Positions 16,076 to 24,160 of a DNA stretch of 38,591 nucleotides are shown in pieces. The DNA comes from Deltaproteobacteria bacterium HGW-Deltaproteobacteria-14 (GTDB taxonomy: Bacteria > Myxococcota_A > UBA9042 > PHBI01): the NCBI GenBank assembly GCA_002841945.1, contig PHBI01000045.1, positions 1 to 38,591 of the forward strand. The letters run 5' to 3'. The notes beneath the pieces are model-generated. The model searched no databases. It was not told the origin of the DNA and worked only from the letters and a program-made list of their open reading frames with translations. A program made the position numbers and the translations under genes. The first letter of the stretch is position 1; every line of letters starts with the position of its first letter.

Positions 16076-19000
16076 GACACGAACATCGCGACGTAGCGCT
16101 CGAGGTCGAGCGGCGTGTAGGCGCCGGCCTCCTCGTCGTAGAGGTAGAGCGGGTCCCCGACCCGCCCGGGGTCAGCCCCCTGCTGCTGCAGCCGGTACTT
16201 CACGACCTTCAGCGTCTCGGTGACGTCGAGCCGCGGGACGACCCTCAGGAACTGCGGCCGCGCGGGGGGCGTCAGGTGCGCGCTGACGGCGTCGAACAGC
16301 GCCACGGGATCGAGCTCCGCGCCGCTCGCGAGCTCGACGGCGGCCATCCCCGCGCGGCCCTCGCGGCTCGGCAGCAGCACCCCGTAGACGGCCGCGTGGG
16401 CGACCTGGCCGGTCCCGCGCAGCACCTTGGCGACCAGCTCGGTCGAGACGTTCTCGCCCTTCCAGCGGAAGGTGTCGCCGAGGCGATCGACGAAGAAGAA
16501 GTCGCCGTCCTCGTCGTGATACAGCAGGTCGCCGGTGTCGAACCAGGCGTCGCCGGGCTCGAAGGCGTCGCGCAGCACGCGCGCCTCGGTGGCGTCGGCG
16601 TCGGTGTAGCCGGCGAACTGCGCCAGCGGGTGGTCGCCGGAGATGCGCGCGACGAGGACCCCGGGCTCCCCCGGGGCCACGCGCGTGAGGTGGCCGGCGA
16701 GGTCGCGGGCGAACGCGTCGCGGGCGATGTCGTAGCGCACGCAGGCGACGGGGACGCGGCCGGTGAACTCGCGGCCGACCGAGCCGATCTTGTCACCGGT
16801 GCGGTTGAGCAGCACCACGTTGCCCTCGGTGGCGCTGTAGAACTCGAGGATGCGGACCTGGCCGAAGCGCTCGAGGACGTCCCGCCAGACGTCGGCGTGG
16901 AGGCCGTTGCCGGCGAAGAGCCGCACCGGGTGCTGCCTGTCGAGGGGGTGCGGGGGCTGGGCGACGAGGTAGCGGAGGAGCTCGCCCACGTAGAAGACGA
17001 CGGTGGCGCCGGTGTTGCGGACGTCCGTCCAGAAGCTCGTCGCGGAGAACCTGGGCGCCAGGACCAGCCGCGTGCCCCCGATGAGCGCGCCGCCGACGGC
17101 GACCAGCATCCCGGTCGAGTGGTAGAGCGGCAGGCAGCAGTAGACCGTGTCGCTCGGGGTCAGCTCGCACGCGTTGGCGGCCCCGAGGCCGGCGGCGATC
17201 CAGCGACCGTTGGTGATGCGGGCCGCCTTGGGGAGCCCGGTCGTCCCGGAGGTGAAGATCAGCGTGGCGAGGTCCGAGGCGCGCCCGGCGTCGACCTCGA
17301 GCCCCTCGGGCAGGGCGACCCCGGCGGCGACGCGGGCGTCCAGATCGACGACGCCCTCGGGGGCGGTCTCCCCGGGCTCGAGGCCGAGGAGCAGCGTCCC
17401 GCGCCCGAAGGCGGCGTGACCGACCTCGAGGTGCTCGGGGTCGCAGGCGAGGTAGTCGGCCTCGCCCTCCGCGAGATCGTGGCGCAGGCTCTCGCCGCGG
17501 CTCCCGGGCTTCAACAGCACGCTGACCGCGCCGAGCCGGTTGACGGCGCCGACCAGGGTGAGGGTGTCGGGGTGGTTGCCGAGGAGCACCCCGACGCGGT
17601 GACCGCGCCGCACACCAATATCGTACAGAGCCGCCGCTACAGCGCTCACGCGAATGTGTGCATCGCGGTAAGAATAGGCGCGGCCGCGCCACACGAAGAA
17701 GGGCTCGTCGCCGATGGCGTGGGCCTGCTCGGCCAGCACCTTGGCGTAGCTGACGCGGCTGTGGGGGGCCATGCTCGCCAGGCGGGCCAGGCGCGGGAGC
17801 TGCCAGCGCAGCGCGCCGACGACGGCGTTGGCCTCGACGCTGACGTCGCCGAGCTTGTGCCACAGCCCGTCGAGGACGTCGGTGGCGAGGTCGTAGAGGC
17901 GCTGGACGCCGCCCCGGTCGTCCTCGGCCGGCTCGTCGGGCGCGCCCTCGCCCTCGGGCTGGCCGGCCGCCGCCGGGGCGGGGCGCAGGGCGGCGGGCTG
18001 TGGTCCCTGCTCGTCGATCCAGGCGAGCCAGTCGCGGACCGTCGGCCAGCTGTCGGTGAGCGCGGCCGAGCCGACGACGAGCCCGAAGTGGCCGGCGGCG
18101 ACCTCGACCGCGTGGCAGCGGGCGCGGACGGCGGCCTTCTCGATGGCGCGGACGGCGTCGGGGCGGGCGAGGTCGTCCTTGGTGCCGACGAAGTAGAGGA
18201 TGGGGGCGGTGATGTCGGCGAGGCTGACGGTGTGCCCGGCGATGATGAAGCCGCCGTCCTTCATGCGGTTGTTGACGATGAACTCGTCGACGAACTTGCG
18301 GAACGCCGGGCCGGGCCAGGAGATGAAGCCCTCGCCGCCGAGGAAGCGCCGCTTCGGCTCCTGGGCCATGAGGGCGTCGCGGTCGTGGAGCAGGCCGAGG
18401 GTGCCGATGAGGTGCTTGAGCTCCTGGCCCGGCGCGAGGAGCTTGAAGCCGCGGCTCGAGAAGGTGCCGGGGAGCCCCTGCAGGTCCTTGAGCGGGCCGT
18501 CGATCGCCTTGCGCGCGGTGCTGATGAGGCGCTCGGCCAGGGTGTCGTGGACCCGGACCGGGAGGTTTCGGCGCAGATCGACCGGGGCGCCGAAGGTGAT
18601 GACCGAGCGGATATCGCGCGACTTGCGGTAGGCGGCGGCCTGGTAGCAGAACATCCCGCCCTGGCTGTAGCCGACGAGGTGCACCGGCGCGCCGGCGCTG
18701 CGGGCGATGTGCTCGACGCTGGCGTCGATGGCGAGGACGTGGTCGTCGAGGGTCCGGTCGAGGCCCCCCTCGGCGTCTTCGGGGGCGCCGAAGTCGACGA
18801 GCCACACGTCGACGCCGAGGGCCGCGAGGAAGTTCGTGGCGCTGAGCTCGGGGGAGATGTCGTAGATCTCGGCGGTGACCATCAGCGGCGGCACGAAGAG
18901 CACCGGCGACGGGCGCGGGCCGGGCGCCGCGTCCGCGGCGCCCGCGTAGCGCCGGAGCGCGTAGGTGCGCTCGGCCACCACGACCTCGTAGGCGGCGTGG

Positions 19001-19125
19001 TAGGGGGCGCCGAGGCGTCCCTCGCGCAGCAGCTCGACGGCGTTGGCGGCGCCGCGCTTGAGCAGCTGCCAGCGGGCGCTGATCGGGCGGCCGCGGCCTC
19101 CCTCGCGGCGGGGGGGCTCACCCAT
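16072..19125 (-). CDS. Alpha/beta-hydrolase fused to long-chain acyl-CoA synthetase
   Basis: A 1017-residue fusion. Residues about 40-365 form an alpha/beta-hydrolase of the PHA-synthase-like kind, with nucleophile Ser154 in GYSQG and later Asp (GTKDDLARPD) and His (AAGHFG) candidates. A Pro/Ala/Glu-rich linker (about 366-395) leads to an AMP-forming acyl-CoA synthetase of the FATP/very-long-chain group. This has the P-loop-like IFTSGTTGLPKAA near residue 620, the YSATEGN motif, GDTFRWKGENVSTELV, and the C-terminal LKVVKYRL and DPLYLYDE segments. It likely activates fatty acids; the hydrolase could release or transfer acyl groups. True PHA synthases use Cys at the nucleophile, which is Ser here. 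The ATG at 19125 overlaps the upstream gene by 8 bases, and the 3' end is coupled to the TPR-like gene. Confidence 0.88.
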   Translation of the reverse strand: MGEPPRREGGRGRPISARWQLLKRGAANAVELLREGRLGAPYHAAYEVVVAERTYALRRYAGAADAAPGPRPSPVLFVPPLMVTAEIYDISPELSATNFLAALGVDVWLVDFGAPEDAEGGLDRTLDDHVLAIDASVEHIARSAGAPVHLVGYSQGGMFCYQAAAYRKSRDIRSVITFGAPVDLRRNLPVRVHDTLAERLISTARKAIDGPLKDLQGLPGTFSSRGFKLLAPGQELKHLIGTLGLLHDRDALMAQEPKRRFLGGEGFISWPGPAFRKFVDEFIVNNRMKDGGFIIAGHTVSLADITAPILYFVGTKDDLARPDAVRAIEKAAVRARCHAVEVAAGHFGLVVGSAALTDSWPTVRDWLAWIDEQGPQPAALRPAPAAAGQPEGEGAPDEPAEDDRGGVQRLYDLATDVLDGLWHKLGDVSVEANAVVGALRWQLPRLARLASMAPHSRVSYAKVLAEQAHAIGDEPFFVWRGRAYSYRDAHIRVSAVAAALYDIGVRRGHRVGVLLGNHPDTLTLVGAVNRLGAVSVLLKPGSRGESLRHDLAEGEADYLACDPEHLEVGHAAFGRGTLLLGLEPGETAPEGVVDLDARVAAGVALPEGLEVDAGRASDLATLIFTSGTTGLPKAARITNGRWIAAGLGAANACELTPSDTVYCCLPLYHSTGMLVAVGGALIGGTRLVLAPRFSATSFWTDVRNTGATVVFYVGELLRYLVAQPPHPLDRQHPVRLFAGNGLHADVWRDVLERFGQVRILEFYSATEGNVVLLNRTGDKIGSVGREFTGRVPVACVRYDIARDAFARDLAGHLTRVAPGEPGVLVARISGDHPLAQFAGYTDADATEARVLRDAFEPGDAWFDTGDLLYHDEDGDFFFVDRLGDTFRWKGENVSTELVAKVLRGTGQVAHAAVYGVLLPSREGRAGMAAVELASGAELDPVALFDAVSAHLTPPARPQFLRVVPRLDVTETLKVVKYRLQQQGADPGRVGDPLYLYDEEAGAYTPLDLERYVAMFVS

Positions 19126-20209
19126 CCGCGGACCCTCCGGGGGCCGCCGGGTCCCACGGCGCGCCCGGTGGGAGGTCGGCGTCGAGCAGCGAGCGCTCGT
19201 CGCCGGGGGCGGTCAGCCAGTAGGCGCCCTCGTCGCGGGTCACGACCCACCCCGGCGGCAGCGCGAGGTAGGCGGCGAGCGGCGGGAAGCGCGCGGCCAG
19301 GCGGGACAGCGGCACGATGCGGGTCGAGCGCTCGTCGTGGACGTGATCGGGGTCGAGGCAGGCGCAGCGCCAGCCGCTGTCGAGCTCGCTGGTGGCGGGC
19401 TCGCGCACGGCGAAGAACGTGGCGGGGTCGGGATCCCCGACCAGATCGACGCGATCGCAGACGATCGCGGCGTCGGTCGCGTTCGGGACGTCGGCCGGGG
19501 CCGGCAGCCCGTGGCGGCGACTGGTCGCGGCCTGGGCGGCCCAGGTGCGCACGGCCCGCGAGGCGCCGACCACCCAGCGGTCGGGCTCGCCGTGGAGGAC
19601 GTCGGCGGCCTCGATCACGATCTGCGGGGCCGGGGTGGCCATGCGGCCGTCGAAGGCGTCGGCGAGGTGCCCGGCGCCGAGGTGCTCGCGCAGCAGATCC
19701 CAGGTCGCCTCGTCGGCGAGGTCGGCCCCGCCGAAGCCGATGAGCCAGAAGCCGTAGGGGAGCGGCCGGTCGCGCGGGAAGTCGACGGCGCGGGCGAGCT
19801 GCGCGGCGCCGAGGCGGGTGGCGAGGACGTAGGCGGCGCCTATGTCGACGTCGGGCTCGAGGGCGATGACGAGGTCGGGGCGGCCGAGCTGGTAGAGGCC
19901 GAACACGCGCAGCCACGGCCGCCCGGCGATGATGGCGTGGCGCGCCGCCAGCGCGGTGTTGACGCTGGGCGGCGCGGCGAGGCGGGCGGCCGCCGCCGCG
20001 GCGGTCTCCTCGCGCCCGAGGAGGAGGTCGACGACCGCGGTCTCGCCGGGCAGCTGCTGGAGCCACTCGGCGAGCTCGCGCCGCGCGTCGGCGAGGGGCG
20101 CCTCCCAGACGCCGGTCACGCGGACCCCGAGCGGGTGGGCGCCGAGGCGCATGGGAGGCGGCGGGACTGGCGGCGTCGGCCCGACAACGGCGAAGGAGAG
20201 CTGAATCAT
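19118..20209 (-). CDS. DUF2185 (Imm33-like) C-terminal domain protein
   Basis: Protein of 363 residues. The C-terminal 110 residues fit DUF2185/Imm33, with the LDSGWR core, a following acidic stretch, RIVPLSRLAARFPPLAAYLALPPG and a final charged strand. The first 240 residues are an alpha/beta region I do not recognise with confidence; it may be a DUF4026-like domain, which often stands before DUF2185. No signal peptide or membrane helix is seen. DUF2185 is classed with immunity proteins, but many members are stand-alone and no toxin gene is seen here. The start at 20209 (MIQLSFAVVG) is chosen because the frame upstream of it is Arg/Pro-rich and lacks a ribosome site. First gene of a three-gene minus-strand unit. 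Confidence 0.7.
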   Translation of the reverse strand: MIQLSFAVVGPTPPVPPPPMRLGAHPLGVRVTGVWEAPLADARRELAEWLQQLPGETAVVDLLLGREETAAAAAARLAAPPSVNTALAARHAIIAGRPWLRVFGLYQLGRPDLVIALEPDVDIGAAYVLATRLGAAQLARAVDFPRDRPLPYGFWLIGFGGADLADEATWDLLREHLGAGHLADAFDGRMATPAPQIVIEAADVLHGEPDRWVVGASRAVRTWAAQAATSRRHGLPAPADVPNATDAAIVCDRVDLVGDPDPATFFAVREPATSELDSGWRCACLDPDHVHDERSTRIVPLSRLAARFPPLAAYLALPPGWVVTRDEGAYWLTAPGDERSLLDADLPPGAPWDPAAPGGSADG

Positions 20210-20385
20210 CGGGGCAGACTCTCGCCCCATCGCGCCGGCGAGACAAGCCCCGCGGACGGGCGACGCCGGCGCCGCCCGCCAACGGCCGCGACGCGGTGAT
20301 CCACCCGCGGGCTGGGGTTGCGATTTTCGCACTTCAGCGGAGACCCGGAACGCCCGACTGAGTTGGAGAGACACCAGGAGCGACG

Positions 20386-21876
20386 ATGGCCATGGGCAAG
20401 CGAGGACCTCGAACGCCGTCGATCCGGGCGGTGCTCCTCATCAACCTGCTGCCGACCCTCGTCTTCGCGGTCGTCATCACGGTGTCGAGCGCGGCCGTGG
20501 TGTGGTGGATCGGGACCCGCGGAGACGCCCTGGCCGCGTTGCAGGAGCGCGGCGCGCTGTCCGCCGAGGCGATCCGCGGGAGCCTCGATCAGATGAGCTG
20601 GACCTGGCTCGGTGCCCTCGCGGTCTTTCTCACGGCGACCGGCGCCGGGCTCTGGGCGACCCGCCGCGCCTACCGTCGGCTCGTCGCGCGCCTCGAGTCC
20701 GTCGCGAGCTACGCCGACAGCATCACCCGGGGGGCGCCGCTGAAGGCCCCCGTCGCGCTCACCGACGACGCCCTCGGGGTCCTCGAGGGCAGCCTGGTCG
20801 AGCTCGGCCGGGCGGTCTGTGCGCGCGAACGTGCGCTCCGCGATCAGAGCGCTCAGCGGGCGTTCGAGGGGCAGCTCGTGACCGCCTTCAAGATGGCGCC
20901 GGACGAGGAGCGCTCCCTCGACGTCGTGCGGCGCGGGCTCGACGCCACCGCGCCCGGCCTCGTCGCCGAGCTGCTGCTCGCGGACTCGAGCCAGGCCCAC
21001 CTGCGACGCGCGACCGCCTCGCCCGCGGTCGCCGGGACGCCCACCGCGCTCTGCGGCGTCGAGACCCCGAGCGCGTGCCCAGCCTCCGGCGGCGGCCACC
21101 GCCTGACCTTCGAGGACAGCGGAGCGCTCGACGCCTGCCACCACCTGCACGTCGGGTCGGGGACGCCGTGCGCGGCTGCGTGCTTCCCGGTCGCCGTGGC
21201 GGGCCGCACGGTCGGCGTGCTGCACTGCCGCTTCGACGCCGGGGCGCTCCCGTCGGAGCTGGTGCTCGGTCGCCTGGCGTGCGTCGCCCAGGAGACGGGG
21301 ACCCGCCTCGGGATGCTGCGCGCGCTCTCGTCGAGCGAGCTCGCGGCGGCGACGGACCCGCTGACCGGGCTCCTCAACCGCCGCAGCCTCGACGTCCAGT
21401 ACGGTCGCGCGACGCGGACCGGGAGCGCCGTGTCCCTCATCATGGCGGATCTCGACCACTTCAAGCGCCTCAACGACACCTTCGGCCACGAGGCCGGCGA
21501 CCGCGCTCTGCGCGTGTTCGCGCAGTGCCTGACCGCCGCGGTGCGCGGCGGGGACATCGTCGCGCGCTTCGGCGGCGAGGAGTTCGTCATCGTCCTCCCT
21601 GGCGCGCCGCCCGACGCGATCCTGCGGGTCATCGGCGCGATCCGGCGGGAGCTCAAGACCCGCATCGGTGGGGGTGATCTGCCGTCGTTCACGTCGAGCT
21701 TCGGAGCGGTCGAGGGTGGGCCCGGGACACCCCTCGAGGAGCTGCTGCGGGGGGCCGACGCCGCGCTCTACGAAGCCAAGCAGGCGGGGCGCAACCGCAC
21801 CGTGGTCCAGGGTCACGGGGTCGTCGAGCAGGGCGCCGCCGAGGACGAGCCGGCTGCGGCGCGGATAGTGGTGTAG
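20386..21876 (+). CDS. Membrane diguanylate cyclase with Cys/His-rich GAF-like sensor
   Basis: Makes the second messenger c-di-GMP from two GTP. Order of parts: helix 1 (about 14-41), short outer loop, helix 2 (about 69-88), HAMP-like segment, GAF-like domain (about 160-310), GGDEF domain (about 325-480). The active loop is GGEEF (396-400) with RGGD (387-390) exactly five residues before it, which is an intact inhibitory I-site. DPLTGLLNRR and DLDHFKRLND are further family motifs, so the enzyme should be active and product-inhibited. The GAF-like part holds Cys223, Cys231, Cys251, His252, His253, Cys262 and Cys266, suitable for binding a metal or cluster. AGGAG (20373-20377) precedes the ATG; an ATG at 20392 is an alternative. 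Confidence 0.93.
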   Translation: MAMGKRGPRTPSIRAVLLINLLPTLVFAVVITVSSAAVVWWIGTRGDALAALQERGALSAEAIRGSLDQMSWTWLGALAVFLTATGAGLWATRRAYRRLVARLESVASYADSITRGAPLKAPVALTDDALGVLEGSLVELGRAVCARERALRDQSAQRAFEGQLVTAFKMAPDEERSLDVVRRGLDATAPGLVAELLLADSSQAHLRRATASPAVAGTPTALCGVETPSACPASGGGHRLTFEDSGALDACHHLHVGSGTPCAAACFPVAVAGRTVGVLHCRFDAGALPSELVLGRLACVAQETGTRLGMLRALSSSELAAATDPLTGLLNRRSLDVQYGRATRTGSAVSLIMADLDHFKRLNDTFGHEAGDRALRVFAQCLTAAVRGGDIVARFGGEEFVIVLPGAPPDAILRVIGAIRRELKTRIGGGDLPSFTSSFGAVEGGPGTPLEELLRGADAALYEAKQAGRNRTVVQGHGVVEQGAAEDEPAAARIVV

Positions 21877-21895
21877 GCGGGCCGACCGGGCCGCG

Positions 21896-21939
21896 ACCGC
21901 CGTTGACAGCGCCCCACCCGGCCGCTAGTCAACGGCGGT
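21896..21939. promoter_or_regulatory. Perfect 12-base inverted repeat covering a promoter-like site and the aminotransferase start
   Basis: ACCGCCGTTGAC (21896-21907) is repeated in perfect inverse as GTCAACGGCGGT (21928-21939) with a 20-base spacer. The left arm contains TTGACA (21903-21908), a consensus -35. A weak -10 (TAGTCA, 21926-21931) follows at 17-base spacing, which would put the transcript start at about the GTG start codon (21938). The right arm ends inside that GTG. It may be an operator, a hairpin hiding the start codon, or the end of the diguanylate cyclase transcript; no T run follows it. Confidence 0.5.
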
Positions 21940-23209
21940 GAGCGACACCACCAGTACCGACTTCTCCGGCGCGTACCGCGCCGTCCCACGCACCGGCGTC
22001 ATCTACGTGATGGGGGAGGCGTCGCGGCGCGGCTTTCACTACGGCAACCCCGCCTGGTGCAACCTCGGCCAGGGCGCCCCGGAGACCGGCCCGCTGCCGG
22101 GCTCGGCCCCGCGGATCGAGACCATCCACATCGACCCGGCGCGCCACGAGTACGCCCCGGTCGGCGGCCTGTGGGAGCTGCGCGAGGCGGTCGCGGCGCT
22201 CTACAACGCGCGCTACCGCAAGGGGATGCCGACTCAGTACTCCGCCGACAACGTCGCCATCGCCGCGGGCGGTCGCCCCGGGCTCACCCGCATCGCGGCG
22301 GCCCTCGACAGCGTCCACCTCGGCCACCTCCTGCCGGACTACACCGCCTACGCCGAGCTGCTCGAGACCTTCGAGCGCTTCATCCCCATCCCGCTCGTCG
22401 TCAAGGCCGAGGACGGCTTCCACCTGTCCCCGCAGAAGCTGCGCCAGCACATCGTCGGCGCCGGCCTCGGCGCCATCCTGATGTCGAACCCGTGCAACCC
22501 CACCGGGCGCGTCGTGCGCGGCGGTGAGCTGCGCGCGTTCATCGACATCTGCCGCGAGCTCAGCTGCCAGCTGATCTTCGACGAGTTCTACGCGCACTAC
22601 CTCTACGACGACCTCGCGGCCAGCGACGGCCCGGCGAACAGCGCCTGCCGCTACGTCGAGGACATCGAGAAGGACCCGGTCGTCATCGTCGACGGGCTCA
22701 CCAAGAACTGGCGCTATCCCGGCTGGCGGCTCTCGTGGACGGTCGGGCCGAAGGCGCTCATCGACCGCGTCACCTCGGCGGGCAGCTACCTCGACGGCGG
22801 CGCCCCCCACCTGACCCAGGCCGCGGCCATCCCGCTGCTGACCCAGGAGCTGGCCGACCGCGAGGCGCGCGCCATCCAGGCGGCCTTCGGCGACAAGCGC
22901 GCCGTCCTCGTCGAGCGCGCGCGGGCGATGGGGCTCCGGTTCGACAACCTCCCCCAGGGGGCCTTCTACGGCTTCGTGAGCCTCGACGACCTGCCGGAGC
23001 CGCTGCGGGACGGCATGGACTTCTTCAAGGCGGCGCTCGAGCGCGAGGTCATCGTCGTCCCCGGCGAGTTCTTCGACGTCGACCCGGGCAAGCGCCGCCG
23101 CCACATCCCCTCGCGGCTGAAGGGCTACGTTCGACTGAGCTTCGGCCCCGAGAAGGACGCCGTGGTCGAGGGCCTGCGCCGCCTCGACGCGATGATTCGG
23201 GAGGCCTGA
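21938..23209 (+). CDS. PLP-dependent aminotransferase, class I/II
   Basis: Protein of 423 residues of the fold-type I aminotransferase family. The PLP Lys is Lys256 in GLTKNWRYPGWR. NPCNPTGR, DEFYAHYLYDD and the C-terminal YVRLSFG (carboxylate-binding Arg) are standard family motifs. It moves an amino group between an amino acid and a 2-oxo acid; the substrate cannot be told. The N-terminal 40 residues are longer than in AspC-type enzymes. The GTG start has no clear ribosome site and lies inside the inverted repeat described at 21896-21939. The YjbQ-like gene follows 6 bases after the stop, so they share a transcript. Confidence 0.92.
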   Translation: MSDTTSTDFSGAYRAVPRTGVIYVMGEASRRGFHYGNPAWCNLGQGAPETGPLPGSAPRIETIHIDPARHEYAPVGGLWELREAVAALYNARYRKGMPTQYSADNVAIAAGGRPGLTRIAAALDSVHLGHLLPDYTAYAELLETFERFIPIPLVVKAEDGFHLSPQKLRQHIVGAGLGAILMSNPCNPTGRVVRGGELRAFIDICRELSCQLIFDEFYAHYLYDDLAASDGPANSACRYVEDIEKDPVVIVDGLTKNWRYPGWRLSWTVGPKALIDRVTSAGSYLDGGAPHLTQAAAIPLLTQELADREARAIQAAFGDKRAVLVERARAMGLRFDNLPQGAFYGFVSLDDLPEPLRDGMDFFKAALEREVIVVPGEFFDVDPGKRRRHIPSRLKGYVRLSFGPEKDAVVEGLRRLDAMIREA

Positions 23210-23215
23210 GCCACC

Positions 23216-23629
23216 ATGGCGACCCACCAACAGACCCTCGAGCTGCGCACCCGCGGCCAGGGGACCTACGAGATCACCGAGCGCGTCGCCGCCGTCGTCG
23301 CCGCAGCCGGCGTCGACGTCGGCCTGTGCAACGTCTTTGTGCACCACACCAGCGCCTCGCTGATCATCACCGAGAACGCCGACCCGGACGTGCAGCGCGA
23401 CCTCGACGCCTTCCTCGCGCGCCTCGTGCCCGAGGGCGACCGCCTCTACGTCCACACCGCCGAGGGGCCCGACGACATGCCAGCCCACGTGAAGTGCGCG
23501 CTGACGGCGACCGCGCTGACGATCCCGGTGACCCGCGGCCGCCTCGCCCTCGGCACCTGGCAGGGCATCTTCCTCTGGGAGCACCGCCGCGCAGCGCACC
23601 ATCGCACCGTCACCGTCACGGTCGGGTGA
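23216..23629 (+). CDS. YjbQ/UPF0047 family protein
   Basis: Protein of 137 residues, the usual length for this family. Characteristic pieces are VFVHHTSASLIITENADP, the HTAEGPDDMPAHVK segment and the end GRLALGTWQGIFLWEHR. The His and Asp/Glu residues in these pieces form the conserved pocket. Some members show weak thiamine-phosphate-synthase activity, but the physiological role is not settled. ATG start with a short GAGCC-type upstream region, 6 bases after the aminotransferase stop. Its end faces the end of the mgtC-like gene with a gap of only 6 bases. Confidence 0.92.
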   Translation: MATHQQTLELRTRGQGTYEITERVAAVVAAAGVDVGLCNVFVHHTSASLIITENADPDVQRDLDAFLARLVPEGDRLYVHTAEGPDDMPAHVKCALTATALTIPVTRGRLALGTWQGIFLWEHRRAAHHRTVTVTVG

Positions 23630-23635
23630 GGCGGA

Positions 23636-24124
23636 TCAGCGCTCGACGCCGGGCGGGCCGACGGTCGGATCGGTCGAGTCGGCGTGGACCCCCTTACGGA
23701 GGGCGCGGATCCGGTTCTCGAGGGACGCCACGATCACCAGCACGAACAGCGTGAGCCCGGTGTAGACCAGCGCCTCGAGCCACCGATCGAGGCCGATGGC
23801 GGCTCCGAGCGCCGCGAGCGTCCACACCACCGCGGCGCTCGTCATGCCGCGCACGTTGCCGCCGGTGGTCATGATGACCCCGGCCCCGAGAAAGCCGATG
23901 CCCGTCACGAGCTGCCCGAGGACCCGGGTCGGGTCGCCCTGCCCACCCGTGTCGGTCAGCGTCTGCCCCATCCGGATGAACATCATGGTGCCGAGCATGA
24001 TGAGCACGCTCGTGCGGATCCCGATGGGCTTGCCGCGGAGCTGCCGCTCGAGGCCGATCGTCCCGCCGCACAGGATGACCAGCCCGACCCGAATCCAGAA
24101 TTCCGCCCCCGCGGGGTTGTCCAT
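23636..24124 (-). CDS. MgtC/SapB family inner-membrane protein
   Basis: Protein of 162 residues with four to five membrane helices. The family marks are GGTIGLERQLRGKPIGIRTSVL at the N-terminus, GIGFLGAGVIM in the middle and the TSAAVVWTLAALG segment after it. MgtC proteins are linked to growth at low magnesium and to control of the F-type ATPase; this short form lacks the C-terminal ACT-like domain, as many SapB-type members do. It is the third gene after tolB and the TPR lipoprotein, with a gap of 36 bases. It may be on the same transcript; a functional link is not evident. Confidence 0.9.
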   Translation of the reverse strand: MDNPAGAEFWIRVGLVILCGGTIGLERQLRGKPIGIRTSVLIMLGTMMFIRMGQTLTDTGGQGDPTRVLGQLVTGIGFLGAGVIMTTGGNVRGMTSAAVVWTLAALGAAIGLDRWLEALVYTGLTLFVLVIVASLENRIRALRKGVHADSTDPTVGPPGVER

Positions 24125-24160
24125 CGTCGCGACCTCGTTGCCGGCGCAAGGCGCCGATGT

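Noticed and set aside
18640..18680. PHA synthase for the N-terminal part of the fusion
   Set aside because: The nucleophile box reads GYSQG with Ser; PHA synthases use Cys. I call it alpha/beta-hydrolase only.
16276..19743. 1155-residue open frame on the plus strand
   Set aside because: It is antisense to the acyl-CoA synthetase fusion, which has clear catalytic motifs. The frame has no recognised motif.
19118..20209. Toxin-immunity or anti-phage locus around the DUF2185 protein
   Set aside because: No toxin, nuclease or defence gene lies beside it, and the neighbours are lipid-type enzymes.
20210..20385. Promoter pair in the divergent region before the diguanylate cyclase
   Set aside because: TTGCGA is present at 20318-20323 but no acceptable -10 box lies 16-18 bases from it.
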